From contig WAEK01000002.1 of the NCBI GenBank assembly GCA_011634665.1, positions 353,501 to 417,500 on the forward strand: a stretch of DNA of 64,000 nt, in the 5' to 3' direction. Below are positions 46,742 through 58,608 of the stretch, one piece after another. A model generated the notes under the pieces. It worked only from the letters and a program-made list of their open reading frames with translations, ran no database searches and was not told where the DNA came from. This DNA comes from Mortierella sp. BCC40632. Its lineage: Eukaryota > Mortierellomycota > Mortierellomycetes > Mortierellales > Mortierellaceae. Position 1 is the stretch's first letter, and each line of letters opens with the position of its first letter. Made by a program: the position numbers and the translations under genes.

Positions 46742-48920
46742 CTTACGCGCGGAACTGCTCAAGTCGATCTGCACCATCAACTTCATCCACCTCACAGCCT
46801 CGTTCTAATTGATCTTGTAACCAAGCCAAATATTGAATCACTGCCACTGCATCCCGAAGATGACATTGTCGCATCCCTTCCAACTCGGCCTCGTTCTTGA
46901 TCGCTTTGGCCATCATCACAGGGGATCTTGCCGTTTCAATTACATTGGATCGTCCCAACGCTGTCATCGTCTTCAGATTGACGTTTCTGGAGACCAGGAT
47001 TTTGGGGGTCTGGGTTTGATCCGCTCCCTTTTCCCCTTTGATTGCCTCGGTCAGGGTTTGTCCAAGTCGTTGAAGGTCTTGGTATTCGGTTCCATATCGT
47101 TTGAGAACCACATCCGGTCCGAGATGTTCTCGTACCTTGTCCGTCATGGCCTCTTCTTGAAGATAGAGTGTCACCTCATCCTGGGTGATGATTGCAGAAG
47201 CAAAGAACACTGGGTTACAATGAACATCGGATCCTCGAAGATTAAACAACCAAGCAATCTCATCCAATCCTGTGAGGACACATCCCATCAAGGGAGATGA
47301 CTTGGAACCGGTTTCCTTTGAATGAAATGTAGCCAAGTCTTGACGGAGTTGTTGAATCTTTTCCAAATGACTTTTGCCTGTGGTGGTGGTGGAGAGGATC
47401 AAGAGTGGGTGAGCAGGACGGGGAGGACGATCGGTCCAGATCTGGTCAATGGGATTGGTATTGAGAGGGACGAGTTGGGAACCGATTTTGGCTAGTTCCG
47501 GTTCCAGTTTACTGGCATCGTCTAAAACGGGGTATAGCAACAAAAAGGGGAGGGGAGAGCGACAGAGACAGAGACAGACAGAGAGATAGATAGAGGGAGA
47601 AAAAAAAAAAAAGAGGGGTTAGGAAAAATAATGCTTTCTCCCGTTGGTGGAAACGACTCTACAAAAAAAAATAAAAAAAAAATGCATAAAAAAAACGAGA
47701 GAGAAAGAGAGGGAGAGGACTACTTGCAGGCAGTAAAGAGAAGCGGGTCAACTCCGATACGAGATCCTGCAGGCAAATTCTATGCGTGCCAAAGCGGGCA
47801 GATAGACAGAGTGAGTGAATGAATGAGAAAAAGAAATTGTAGCATCCCCCCCCCCCCAATCCCCCATCCCCTTTTCCTCTGTCAGCTTTTTCTTCCAAAG
47901 ATGTGGTAAGCATTCGGATGACAAGGGCCATGAACCTCTCTCCCCTTGAATTTTTTTTCCTTTCCCTCTTTTTCTCTCTCTCTCCTGTGTTTCTTTCTTT
48001 GTTCCGTACCTTGACCAAGTATTCTTGCCAGGATGGGACATCTGGCATTCCAGATTTCATTAGAGTCCAGAGCGAAGGATCAAGTTGTTGAGAGGCCTGT
48101 AGAAAATAACGTCCGTCGGTGAACAACGCAGCCGAATCCTGGGTGATGATGGCCAATCCTGTTGATCCAGTGAACCCAGAAATGTAGGCGCGTCGTTCAT
48201 CACAGTCCGCCACATATTCGCTCTAGGAAAAATAAAGATAGATGTATATAAACATATATGAAAAGGATAGGTATGAGGCCTCTTCATTCTTTTTTTTTTT
48301 TTTTTTGCAAGCTCAATCGGGAGTTTTGCAAAGCTCGTAAAATATAATGGAGGCCAAAAAAGGCCTTTTTTTTAATATATGTACCTGATGAGCGTCCTCC
48401 GAAGGAACCACGCTAGATTGCAGGAGTCGAAAAAAAATGGCCTTAGTCCACACTCAAGTACAAAGCATGAAGAGAAAGAGAGAGAGAGAGAGAAAGAGCA
48501 ATTGGAATACCCCGGCTCAGACGAAAGAGGCGCGTTAGAAAAGTAGAAGGGAAAAGAAAACCTCCACTCTACTTACAAGGCTGCCACATTCCATTCCGGT
48601 CTTTTCATGAGCTCTCTCAACTCTTGTAAGCGCTGGGCAGGATTCGTAGACACCGCAGGTTTAGTGGATGAAGAGAACATTCGGATGGCTCTATGGATGC
48701 TCTCGAGTCGATGACATGACCGATGGGCTGTCACACCAGCACCAGCAGAACCGATGCCATGATGGACAGAAATGGTGGTTGTGATCAAAGTAGAGATGGG
48801 TCGTCTTTGGGACAGGACCACTCGAGTGGGTGGTTGTCGTGCAGACGCTAGAGTGGACCATAGGCGAGTAGGACGGCGGGCGGGGGAGAGGAAGCCGAGT
48901 CTTTGAGAGAGGGAGGACAT
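45842..48920 (-). CDS. Xaa-Pro aminopeptidase (aminopeptidase P), probably mitochondrial
   Basis: A two-metal M24 peptidase removing N-terminal residues ahead of proline. Six exons on the minus strand: 48920-48577, 48412-48385 (28 nt), 48222-48010, 47779-47728, 47521-46747 and 46619-45842, totalling 729 residues. Creatinase-like N-terminal lobes ([35 protein letters not shown]) precede the pita-bread domain. Metal ligands and catalytic residues are visible in [54 protein letters not shown]. Residues 1-80 are Arg/Ser-rich without acidic residues until about 73, as in a mitochondrial presequence. A second Met at 81 (48680) would give the usual cytosolic length. The exon 4 donor appears to be GC (GCAAGT), which gives FTAYDASKL, matching the spacing of fungal homologs. 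The alternative GT donor needs a different acceptor. Confidence 0.92.
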
Positions 48921-49256
48921 GCCGAGTTGGGTGAATGCAAAGGGGAATGTGGATTTCGCAGGTCGATTCGGACATTCACTTGCCTATTCTGTCTGTTCTG
49001 TCCGTCTCTCTTTCACTGGCGGATTGATCCGATCCCTCTTCTGCGCGTTCTCCTTCTCTCTCCGATGGTTAATTGCGACTGCCAAAAAAAAAATTAATCA
49101 CTTCTAGCGTTATAGGGTCCACTCCTACTCCTTCCTCGTCCTCCTTTGTCTCCTCTGCGAATTGGGGGTAGGGCGAAGCATTTTTTTTTTTTTTTTTACG
49201 TCCAACGCTTTTTATTTTATTTTTTTTTTTTTTTTATTTTGGACCTTTGCCTTTGC

Positions 49257-49288
<32 letters not shown>

Positions 49289-49980
49289 CCTGGAGCCCAA
49301 TCCATTGGAACATAATTACAGAGAAACAAAGGGCTCCGTCCACCCTAGGATCCATTCTATTTTTTTTTTTTTTTTCTGTCCCTCTTCTCATCAGAGCTGC
49401 TACTGTGTTGTTGATTGGAAAAAAAAAAAAAAAAACACTCCTCAGCTCTTGTGAAAGACCTGGACCTGGAACCTACTTGATAGAAAAGAAAAAGAAAAAG
49501 AAAAAACACAGAAAAACACAGAAAAACTACAACTGTTCGTTTCGTTTCGTCTTGATGCACTTTACTCAGTTTCTTTGCTAGTCATTGTTTCTTTTCTCTG
49601 TCTCCCGAGAGATCTAACTTGGACTCGGTTACTTTTTTTTTTTTTAGGGGGGGGAGGACAAAAAAAGTAATGAAAAGAGCCAGAGACACGTCATTGTGCC
49701 TGTCCAGTCCGTCATTTTTTTTTTTTTTTTTCTAGTTGTTCCTTGTGGGCGAAGGATTGGCGAAGAAGGGCGGCGACACAGAGGAGACAACAACAACATT
49801 GGAGCCAAGGACAAGAAGGACCGAGAGGAAAGGATAAACGAAAAAAAAACGTCACCTGGTCATAATGTGGTCCTCCATCTTTGCCTTGAGACCCAAAAGG
49901 CTGAAGCAAAAGAGGAGGATGGAGGAGAGAAGAGGAGGGGGGGAGACAGAGCATGAAAGGTCGAATGACACTCATCTGCA

Positions 49981-50036
<56 letters not shown>

Positions 50037-50767
50037 AGAAGTTTCTTAAGCTACCCTCCTCCCCCTTCCCCTTCCCCTTCCTCTTTCAAGCATTCATCAG
50101 ATCCATCTGTAGCATACGCATATTGCGAGCCAGGATCAAGTGGTAAGCGCCATGCATAAAGAGGCTCCAGTATCATCTGTCTCTGGGATTTAGTACCATG
50201 CATTTCTGAAAGGACCTTATCTAGTGTTGGTCAATGTTCCTAGGGGAGGAGGCAAGGAGGAAGTAGGGGTAGGGGGAAGGGGTATTTTCTTCTTCTTTGA
50301 CACTCAGCATTGGTCCCAATGAAGACGAGAATGAAGAAAGAAAATGGTCTACAGTAGTCTACATATTCGAGCCCCGGAAAAAAAAAGGGAGGGGGGACAA
50401 GGTGCCTTGCATGGCGCAGGACGTCTGGGAAACGATTTTTCTTTTTTCCTTCTTGGGCAAACTAGAGTAGGAACCAGGGGAGAGGGGCAGGGCAAAGGTA
50501 GACTAGTAGGGAGTGTAGGCGTATGCATTGGGCACAGGAGGAACCTCTTTTCTGCTAAGCACTTTTTTTTTCTCTCTTTGTTTGTTTCTTAAGCCGATGG
50601 ACCAAAGAATGGGATGCGCATGAACGGCATTGAGTGCAGAAGGCGGAGCAAACACAGTCGGGGCAGTAGTATCGAGTATCGGGCGCGGCACCTTCTCCTG
50701 CGTGGCGAGGCAGTCTCCTGCTTTAGTCTTGCCCGGCTCAGTGTTTCGGCATTTCGACGGAGGAAGA

Positions 50768-50808
<41 letters not shown>

Positions 50809-51186
50809 GTGCGTGTGCGTCGATGTGTGGATGTGTCAATGTGTCTGTCTAAGTGTCAAGATGTGTGAGTGAGAGAGCAAACTCTTCTTTTTTGGCAAAT
50901 GGAACGTGGCTCTGGCTCGGAAGAGCGTGACCATTGACAAAGCAATGAGCATGGGAGAGCATGCGCAGAGGATAGTCGGAGAGAGCGAGAGCGAAGAGTG
51001 AGTGAAAGAGTCATCGCAATAAAAGTCGCATGTACATCCTCTTACACACACTCTCTTTCTTTTCACTTTCTCCACTCTCTTTTCTCACTCCAACACTCTC
51101 TATCCGTTCCTCACTCTCTTTTTCACATTTACTCTCTTTCTCTTTTCACCTTCACCTTCACCTTTCACTTTTTCTTGACCAGCAGA

Positions 51187-51226
<40 letters not shown>

Positions 51227-51445
51227 CGTGATCAACTCTTCAACAACACTTTCTCTCACTTCTCACTCTCTTGGAATCCACTCTTTTGTCCTCTTCATTC
51301 CATTCTCTCCTTCTCCATCTCTTCTCTCTTTAGTCATTCTTTTTTCTTCTTCTCCACAGCTCTGTGGTTGCCACCAAATTATTTTCAGCTTTTTGCAGTT
51401 TCCTTCTCCGCCCTGCCCTTGTGCCACCGTCACCACTCAGCGACC
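48921..51445. other. Intergenic region
   Basis: T runs (49181-49198, 49357-49376), CT tracts (49260-49290, 49985-50032), a GA tract (50775-50806) and a strongly CT-rich leader (51050-51360) next to the following start codon. Some complex sequence at 50.1-50.7 kb has no recognisable protein. Confidence 0.55.
49985..50034 (+). repeat. (CT)n microsatellite
   Basis: About 48 bases of perfect CT dinucleotides in the intergenic region. Confidence 0.9.
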
Positions 51446-52906
51446 ATGCACGCTCTGGATATTGCCCTCCGCCTTGTGCACTGGCTGACCCCTCTGTGCG
51501 TGGTCGAGTCGCTGCCTCTTTTCCTCGCCACCGTCTTCTTTAGTCTCGACATTGTCCGCTTCCTCTTCCTTCGTGACTCCCCTGCTCCTTCTTCCCCGCG
51601 CACTCGTCCCGACCGTAGTGTGCCCTTTTCACCCTGGGACCTGCCCGAGGCACCACAGTCGTTCCTGGGCCGCATGGTGGCCTGGCAGTGTACCGTTGCC
51701 TGGCATCTATCGGAATTTGGTCTTGACATTGGAGCCATCCTCCTCGACCGGGATCACGAGCTGGTCTCGCCCAAGGCAATCAAGGCAGAGAGTGAGCACT
51801 TGTCTCGTGAGCCAGAGCCAGAGCCACAGCCAGAGCCAGAGTCAGCTCTAGAGGAGCTAGAGGAGCTAGAGCCAGAACAGAGCTCCGAGACGGAACCCAA
51901 GGCCGAGCCCATTCCAGTCACAACCGCTTCTGATGACAAGACCAATATGGATCTCGACCAGACTGCTGACCTTGCTGATGGCAAGTCGTTCAACGCTGAT
52001 GAATCTGTGGAGGAGAAGGAAGAGGTAGAGCCTGCACTGATGACAGCTTTTGTCCATGACGACACGCTCTCTCACACCTTGGCTGACATGGCTGAGGTAG
52101 AGGAGGAGCAGACAATCGACCATGGTCACGAGCCTTGTTCACCCGTGACCCACTGGGTTGATGAGACTCAAGACATTTTGAATGTCTCCAACTCTGTCCA
52201 CACTACTTCGACTACTGTGTTCCTGTCCACTGGCACAACCGACGACTCGGATGTCTTGGACCTGGAGAGTGTCCAACCTACAATGACCTACAAGAATGAC
52301 ACCGCTTTCATCACCACCGCTACTGCTGCAGAGGAGCACGAGCCGTTGGTCGAACGCGCCATGATCTTTGCTCAGTCACTTGACATTGGAAAGGAGAACG
52401 CTCGCCGGGGTTCCATGTCCGATGCCAGTGTCATCATGGACTTTGACCACTCGAGTCACGATGACGACTCTGACCATGCAGAGTCGACTTCATGTTCGGA
52501 AGCGGCTCCCTCGGGACCCGAGACAGACAAGAAGAAGAAGAACAACAAGAACAAGAATAAGAACAAGAAGAAGAAAAAGGCTGCCGCCTCACTTGTGAAA
52601 GAGTCCATTGTCCAGTCCTTGAACTCGATCATCGAGTCGACTGAGGCCCATAGTGTCAGTCCAAAGTATGAAGAAGAAAAGGACGCAGTTCCCTCGACCG
52701 TTGAGACGGTGCCGGCCACGAGTCTCCCCAAGAAGGTCCAGGGTTCTAGTCCGAGACCTGTCATCTCGACGTCTGCCGCGATCCAGGTGCTTGTCCAAGG
52801 AGTGAGGAACAGAGAATGGCGGGTCATGCCTTCGCAAGAGCAAGGTCATCCGGACAAGGCAGTTCCCCAGTCCAACCTGGGTGATGCACCATGCCCAGCG
52901 AGATAA
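51446..52906 (+). CDS. Acidic protein with N-terminal membrane segment, function unknown
   Basis: One exon encodes 486 residues. Residues ~10-42 are strongly hydrophobic (HWLTPLCVVESLPLFLATVF then FSLDIVRFLFL), probably a membrane anchor or one to two membrane segments. A short globular-looking part follows (FLGRMVAWQCTVAWHLSEFG region, about 75-105). From about 115 it is acidic low complexity with Glu-Pro repeats (EPEPEPQPEPE), then Ser/Thr/Asp-rich. A Lys/Asn block lies at about 361-385 (KKKKNNKNKNKNKKKKK), and a short C-terminal ISTSAAIQVLVQGVRNREWR precedes the end. The start at 51446 is the first ATG after a CT-rich leader and places the hydrophobic segment at the N-terminus. No family recognised. 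Even codon use and a 1.4 kb open frame support a real gene. Confidence 0.75.
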   Translation: MHALDIALRLVHWLTPLCVVESLPLFLATVFFSLDIVRFLFLRDSPAPSSPRTRPDRSVPFSPWDLPEAPQSFLGRMVAWQCTVAWHLSEFGLDIGAILLDRDHELVSPKAIKAESEHLSREPEPEPQPEPESALEELEELEPEQSSETEPKAEPIPVTTASDDKTNMDLDQTADLADGKSFNADESVEEKEEVEPALMTAFVHDDTLSHTLADMAEVEEEQTIDHGHEPCSPVTHWVDETQDILNVSNSVHTTSTTVFLSTGTTDDSDVLDLESVQPTMTYKNDTAFITTATAAEEHEPLVERAMIFAQSLDIGKENARRGSMSDASVIMDFDHSSHDDDSDHAESTSCSEAAPSGPETDKKKKNNKNKNKNKKKKKAAASLVKESIVQSLNSIIESTEAHSVSPKYEEEKDAVPSTVETVPATSLPKKVQGSSPRPVISTSAAIQVLVQGVRNREWRVMPSQEQGHPDKAVPQSNLGDAPCPAR

Positions 52907-54148
52907 CTGAAGACGCACTTTTTTTTCCCGGTAGCAAGCGCAATCGGAAGGCAAGTGGATTCAAGACCCATCTCCGCAAAAAAAAAAAAAAAAAAAAAAA
53001 AAAATCGGGTACATGTTCTCGATATCCAAGATCAGCCCAACTCTTGTCCGTCCTTCTTTCTTCAACCAAGGAATGATGAACCCTTTTGGCCGTAACGGCC
53101 CCCAATTTTTTGCATAGCGCTCATTGGCGCGCGAAATTCTTTTCTTGACGTCCTAGCAGGACCCGTGTAATTGTAGTCATCCCCCCCAAACCAAACCACC
53201 ACCACCATCATTAGTATATAGTCTCTCTCTCTCTCTCAATAAGTGCAAAAAAGAAATTCGAACAATGAACCTCTCCTCTAGCAAATATGACTATGGTCTA
53301 TTTTTTTTTATTTATTTCATATTGTCATTATTCAGTTGTGTCTTCAGCTTGGTTCGGAAGAGTGCCGCCGCTGATATTGAGAAAGGATATGCGGGGAGGA
53401 AGAGGAAGAGACTACTACTGCTTGCTGCTCGCCCCTTGGGAGAGAGAGAGAGAGAGAGCAGTCCGAGACCCTGCGTGTGACTGCTTGAAGGAGGGGGGGG
53501 GGGAGCGAGTGGAGAGTGGAGGCGAAGGAACCCAAGGAAACGAGGCAAACTATGGCTAGTGCAGAAGGTAGGAGAAACACATGGACAAGGCGCCCGCATT
53601 GACGCGCAAAAGGGGAGCGATAGGCAATGCTGTAGGGATCGCGTGCCTTTCTCTCTCCTTTTGGCGCCGTGTGCCCAGAAGAAGACAAGAAGAAGTGAGC
53701 GAGAGAGCGAGAGAGCGGCCATCTCCATCCCCACCTGGGCTGCGGCGTTGTTGCTCGGCAACCAGCATTGGCAAGGGAAAAAAAAAAAAAAAAAAAAAAA
53801 CCATTTATAACACATTCCACTGTCCCCTTCTTGGCAGCGTCTCTCTTACTCTTTCTCTCTTTACTCCTGTCTTTTCTCTCTCTCTCTCTCTCTCCACTCT
53901 TTCTCGCACGCACACGCACACTCTTTGCTCTCTCTTCCTCTCTCTCTTTCTCTCTCTCGGCATTCTCGCTCTCTCTCTGACTCAACCTCCTGCATCTGCA
54001 TCGCATTCCATCTGTCTCGCCTCATCGATCGACCTTTTTTTTTTTAACAAAATCATCACCAGCTCGCCTCTTTGTCACCTCGACTTTTTTTTCTCCTCGC
54101 CTCTACTCCACACACTTTCTCTCTCTCTCTCCTTCTCTCTTCCTCCTT

Positions 54149-54197
<49 letters not shown>

Positions 54198-54251
54198 GCT
54201 CCTTCTCCTCCTTTCTGCACCACACTCACTCCTCAGAATCAACCACGCGCC
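52907..54251. other. Intergenic region with CT-rich leader of the Rab gene
   Basis: A runs (52979-53004, 53778-53800) and GA tracts on the plus strand up to about 53.75 kb. From 53.82 kb to the start codon the strand switches to nearly pure pyrimidine with CT repeats. No gene recognised. Confidence 0.6.
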
Positions 54252-54558
54252 ATGCTCGACCACCAGCAATACCAGTGTCACTACCCTACTGACACACGCG
54301 AGTTTCTCTTCAAGATCCTGGTCATTGGAGAGCTTGGCACAGGCAAGACCTCGATTGTCAAGCGTTATGTCGATAATATCTTTTCTGTCAACTACAAGTC
54401 CACCGTAAGACTCTTTGCTCTCTCTTTCTTCTGCTTTCTCTTTCTTTTTTCTTTTTTCCCGCTGCTTTCTATCTCTCTCTGAAAGATAGAGATATATTAT
54501 CGCATGTATTGTCACACATGTTCGAATGAATCTCCCTGTTTTTTTATGTGTGTGTGTG

Positions 54559-54590
<32 letters not shown>

Positions 54591-54891
54591 CCTTCCTTTT
54601 CCCCCCTTCCTTCTCGCACCCCTCGACTGTCCCATCTCGTTGGTTGGCTTGGTGTGTGTATTGTGTATGCGTCTGTGCCTGTGTGTGATGTGTTGTGGCC
54701 AGCCGTTGGGAGAGAGAGAGAGAGAGAGAGAGAAAAGGGGCCGAACCCGAAGAAAAAAAGAAGGATAATCCTCTTCCTTTCCAAATCTTGGCAACTCTTA
54801 CTCCTCCTCCTCCTCCTCCTCCTCCTCCTCCTCCTCCTCCTCCTCCTCCTCCTCCTCCTCCTCCTCCTCCTTGGCCACCCCACACATACAA

Positions 54892-54938
<47 letters not shown>

Positions 54939-55239
54939 ACAGGGCGCATCAATCTTAACCCAGCCCCATCAAAGTGCTGATCGATAATTACTCTCTTTGC
55001 TGGATGGCTCGCTCTCTGGTTGGCTGGTTGGCTGGCTGGGATCAAAGGGAGAAGGAGGAGGAGGAAGAGGAGGAGGAAGAAAGAATCCAGCATCCCTTCT
55101 CTTCTCTCTCTCTCTTCTCTCTCTCTCGCTCTCTCCTCAAGGAGAATGGCTAGTTCCCGCTGCATGCATTTGGGTCCAAAGAAAAAGGAGGGCATTGAGT
55201 GCAGGGACTTGAACAGTGCCCAACACTCCGGGCAGTGAA

Positions 55240-55281
<42 letters not shown>

Positions 55282-56025
55282 CACCTGCACCGAAAAACCA
55301 AACATGTGTGTGCACGAGGCACATCGTTGTGTTGTGAGCACCAAAAAAAAAAAAAAAAAAAAAAAAAATACCTATAACAACAACAACAGATTTCTTTCCT
55401 TCCCAACTGGGATTGGGGGTTGGATGATGAGCATAATCAAAAGAGTCGTCGTCGTCATCCTTTTTTTTTACAATGACAATGGCAATGGTCATCCACTCAT
55501 CATCCACCACCATTATTGGACCTGACTTCATCCTCCAACAATGACTCGGAGAGGGCAATATGATAACGGAAAAGAAAAGAAAAAAAAGAGATGCATTACA
55601 GGACATTGCTCTTCTCCCGAGAAAGAGGACCTTTGCCGCTCCCTACCTAATCTTTATGCATATGCGTCCCTGCCAGCGGTTTCCTCTTTCCTCTTTCTCT
55701 CTCTCTCTGTCTCTCTCTCTCTCTCTTCCTTTAACCCTTTTTTTTAAAAAAAAAAAAAATTGCATGGTGCTCGATTCGTTCCTCGTGCTAATGCGATCTC
55801 TTTTTCTCTTTTGATCTTTACTCCCCCTCCCCCTGAACCGCCCATCTCTCGCCTTCTTTCTCCACCACTCTTATGTTGGACAGATCGGCGTGGACTTTGC
55901 ACTCAAGGTCGTCCAATGGTCTCCAGATACCGTTGTGCGGCTGCAGCTCTGGGACATTGCGGGACAGGAACGATTCGGGAACATGACTCGAGTAAGTGGA
56001 CAGGAAAGCACCATTCTCTTTCTCT

Positions 56026-56079
<54 letters not shown>

Positions 56080-57273
56080 TATTCTCCACAATTTGTCCAT
56101 CTCTTTCTTTTGTTCTTTCTCTCTTTCTTTCTTCTCTATCATGCCTTGGAGTTCAGCCCATTTCCGATCTGTACGGAATAGGGATGGTGTCTTCCCAGCA
56201 GTTGCATGATGCAATCCAGTCCCCTTTGTTCCGAGGTTCAGAGGAGAGTGGAACGGTTGGACAACACTGCTTGTAGAAGAGAAGGTTGGAGACGTTCGAG
56301 CCGATGATTCGGAGGACACAGGAGGAGTAAAAGTCCTCCTGTGTCTCTCCTGTACGACCAAGGTGCTGCGCCTATCTTGGTCGACAATATCTTTTTTTTT
56401 TTTTTCCCTTTTTCCTTTCTCACTGTGCTTTTTGTGCGACATTTGTGGGCGAGGGTTACAGGTAGTTTTGATTTCGATGTCAATCCTCTCTCCCCGAAGC
56501 AGTCGTCATTAGCACGAGGGCAAACATCCATCTGGGTTGAGCCAACAGTGCAGAGAGTTGTCGCCTCCTCCTTCTCCTCCGACAAAACCAGCAGCAACGA
56601 TAGCAGGGACAAATTCATCCCATCTCATCCCATCCATCTCTCCCCCTCTCTCTATGGATCCATTGCTTGGACGATTATCGGGTATCGATTATTTTCATGG
56701 CCCGCCCTGAAGTGAGATGCGGGGTGGAGAACTGGACCAAAAGCTTGGTCACTCTTGCTCTCGCTCTATCACTCTCCCTCACTCTCTCCTTTTCTCTTTT
56801 CTCCTCTCTTTCTCTCCCTCCCCTCTTTCAACACAAAAAGAAAAGAGAGATAGAAGAAGAAAAAAAAAAAAAAAAAAAAAAGGTCCAAAAAGGATTCTCA
56901 TTCATCTTTATACTTTTCTTCTTTTATATTTTTATGTCAGGTCTACTATAGAGAAGCTGTTGCAGCTGTGGTTGTGTATGATGTGACACGGCCCAAGACC
57001 TTTGAAGCTGTAGCCAAGTGGAAGGCAGATCTGGATCAAAAAGTGCAATTGCCCGAGTCATTTGGAGGAGGTAATATTCCTGTTATTCTTATGGCCAACA
57101 AGGTAAGAAAAAAAAAGAAAAAGAAAGGAGAAAAAAAAAGGGGGGGAGGGAGGGGGGAGATATCGATCGTCCCTGCCTTTCATGGGCGAGTGAGAGCGAG
57201 TCAAATTCCCACCAGAACAATTAGGTTTTGGTGCCTGACCGTTTTATTTTTCTATCAGTCGCGCTTCTCCTCC

Positions 57274-57306
<33 letters not shown>

Positions 57307-57845
57307 CCCTGGCCCTTGGATTCAGGCTCAGGCTGGACTGACTGTTTGGAAGAAGAAGAAGAAGAAGAAGATGATGATCAGTGGACTTTAAATTCCCTTC
57401 TTGATCCTTAATCTTTGCTCTCCTTTTTTTTTTTTTTTTTCTTTCTCCTCTTTCTCCTTTTTCTTTTACTGAACAGGTCGATTTGCAGGCTGATCATGGC
57501 AAGAACAGTCTGGATGAAGAAAAAATGAACCAGTTCTGTAAAGAGCATGGCTTCTTGAAATGGTAATTGATTATATCACTTTGAACTCGTTCATCTCAAA
57601 AGGGAATGAGAACCAAGCACTCTTCTCCTTTGATCACAAAAACTCAAGATATTTTTCTCTCTCTAACCCTGTACAGGTTCGGAACTTCAGCCAAGGACAA
57701 CAACAACATCGAGAATGCAACACAGTTCCTGTTGTCCGAAGTGATGACTGCAGAACAAGAGAATGCACACCGGGCAGTGGACAAGGCGACAATGCTCGAA
57801 CGCGTCCACCTCTCTCAGAGCATGACTCGATCTGGCTGCTGCTGA
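54252..57845 (+). CDS. Rab32/38-family small GTPase
   Basis: Five exons (54252-54404, 55884-55991, 56941-57102, 57477-57562, 57677-57845) join in phase to a 225-residue Rab. G-motifs: GELGTGKT (26-33), switch region YKSTIGVDFALK, WDIAGQERF (74-82), MANKVDL and TSAK. The Ile in place of Thr in the WDxAGQE motif, together with NMTRVYYREA and KWKADLDQKVQLP, is diagnostic of the Rab32/38 subfamily, whose animal members act on lysosome-related organelles and mitochondria. The C-terminus SGCC is a geranylgeranylation site. Exon boundaries fall between motifs and all use GT..AG. Intron 1 is 1479 nt and packed with microsatellites; introns 2 and 3 also carry CT, A and GA tracts. Function in fungi is not established, so the role here is inference from family. 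Confidence 0.94.
54801..54871 (+). repeat. (CTC)n trinucleotide repeat in Rab intron 1
   Basis: About 71 bases of perfect CTC units (~24 copies) within intron 1 of the Rab gene, 25 bases before a CA tract. Confidence 0.95.
54895..54938 (+). repeat. (CA)n microsatellite in Rab intron 1
   Basis: About 44 bases of almost perfect CA dinucleotides, close to the CTC tract. Confidence 0.95.
55242..55277 (+). repeat. (CT)n microsatellite in Rab intron 1
   Basis: About 36 bases of CT dinucleotides. An A run follows at 55343-55368. Confidence 0.9.
56028..56075 (+). repeat. (CT)n microsatellite in Rab intron 2
   Basis: About 46 bases of CT starting roughly 35 bases after the exon 2 donor. Confidence 0.9.
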
Positions 57846-58568
57846 GGCAATATGAACAAGAAAAATGAAGAAGAAAGGTCTTGCTTCTATTCTTTGCCTT
57901 GGATCCCTCCATTTTCGGTGCAACTGGCTTGGTTCCCCCCTCACACTCGAGAAAGGATAAACAGCTTTTGTTCTCCCCTTCCCTCTCTCTCCTGGGACTC
58001 GAGTATATACCGCCATTGCTTAATCGCCTAGTCGTGTTCTCTGCCAGTCTGTCAGTCTGTCAGTCTGTCAGACTCTCCATTGTCTCTTGTGTTTGTTTCT
58101 ATTCATGTTGTCAGTGTCTCCCCTTTTTTTTTGTCCGAGCTTCAAGGGTACATTGTTCTCTCTCTCTCTCTCATTTCTCTCTTCATATATATTCCATTTC
58201 CTCATATCTCTCTTGCCCCTCCCCCCCCTCTTTTACCTCATATCTACATCGCACAACACTCTACAGATATTTCATGTCTGTAGCCCCACTGTTCCCTTTT
58301 GGAACCACAAGAGGAAGAAGCAAGAAAGAGAGAAAGAAATGGCAACGACATTCTTCACCTCTTTTTTCTTCTTTTTTTCTTTTTACTGTTTGCCTCCTCT
58401 CCCTCTTTCTTCTTTTTTCTTTCTTTTTGCGTCTGAAATATACAATTCCATTTCATATATACACAACCCTCTCTCTCTCTCTCCCCTTCAGTTTATTACA
58501 GGGCTTTCCCCCCCTCTCTCTCTCAGAGAGAAAAAAAGAAATCTCTCTCTCTCTCTCTCTCTCTCTAG

Positions 58569-58608
<40 letters not shown>

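Noticed and set aside
47514..47724. GT donor at 47723 with an internal acceptor in aminopeptidase P exon 5
   Set aside because: It is in phase only if the conserved Asp-Ala-Ser is deleted. The GC donor four bases upstream keeps family spacing.
54512..55606. 364-residue minus-strand frame within the Rab intron
   Set aside because: It consists of translated GAG, GT, GA and A repeats (long Arg, Val-Cys and Lys runs) inside a well-supported intron.
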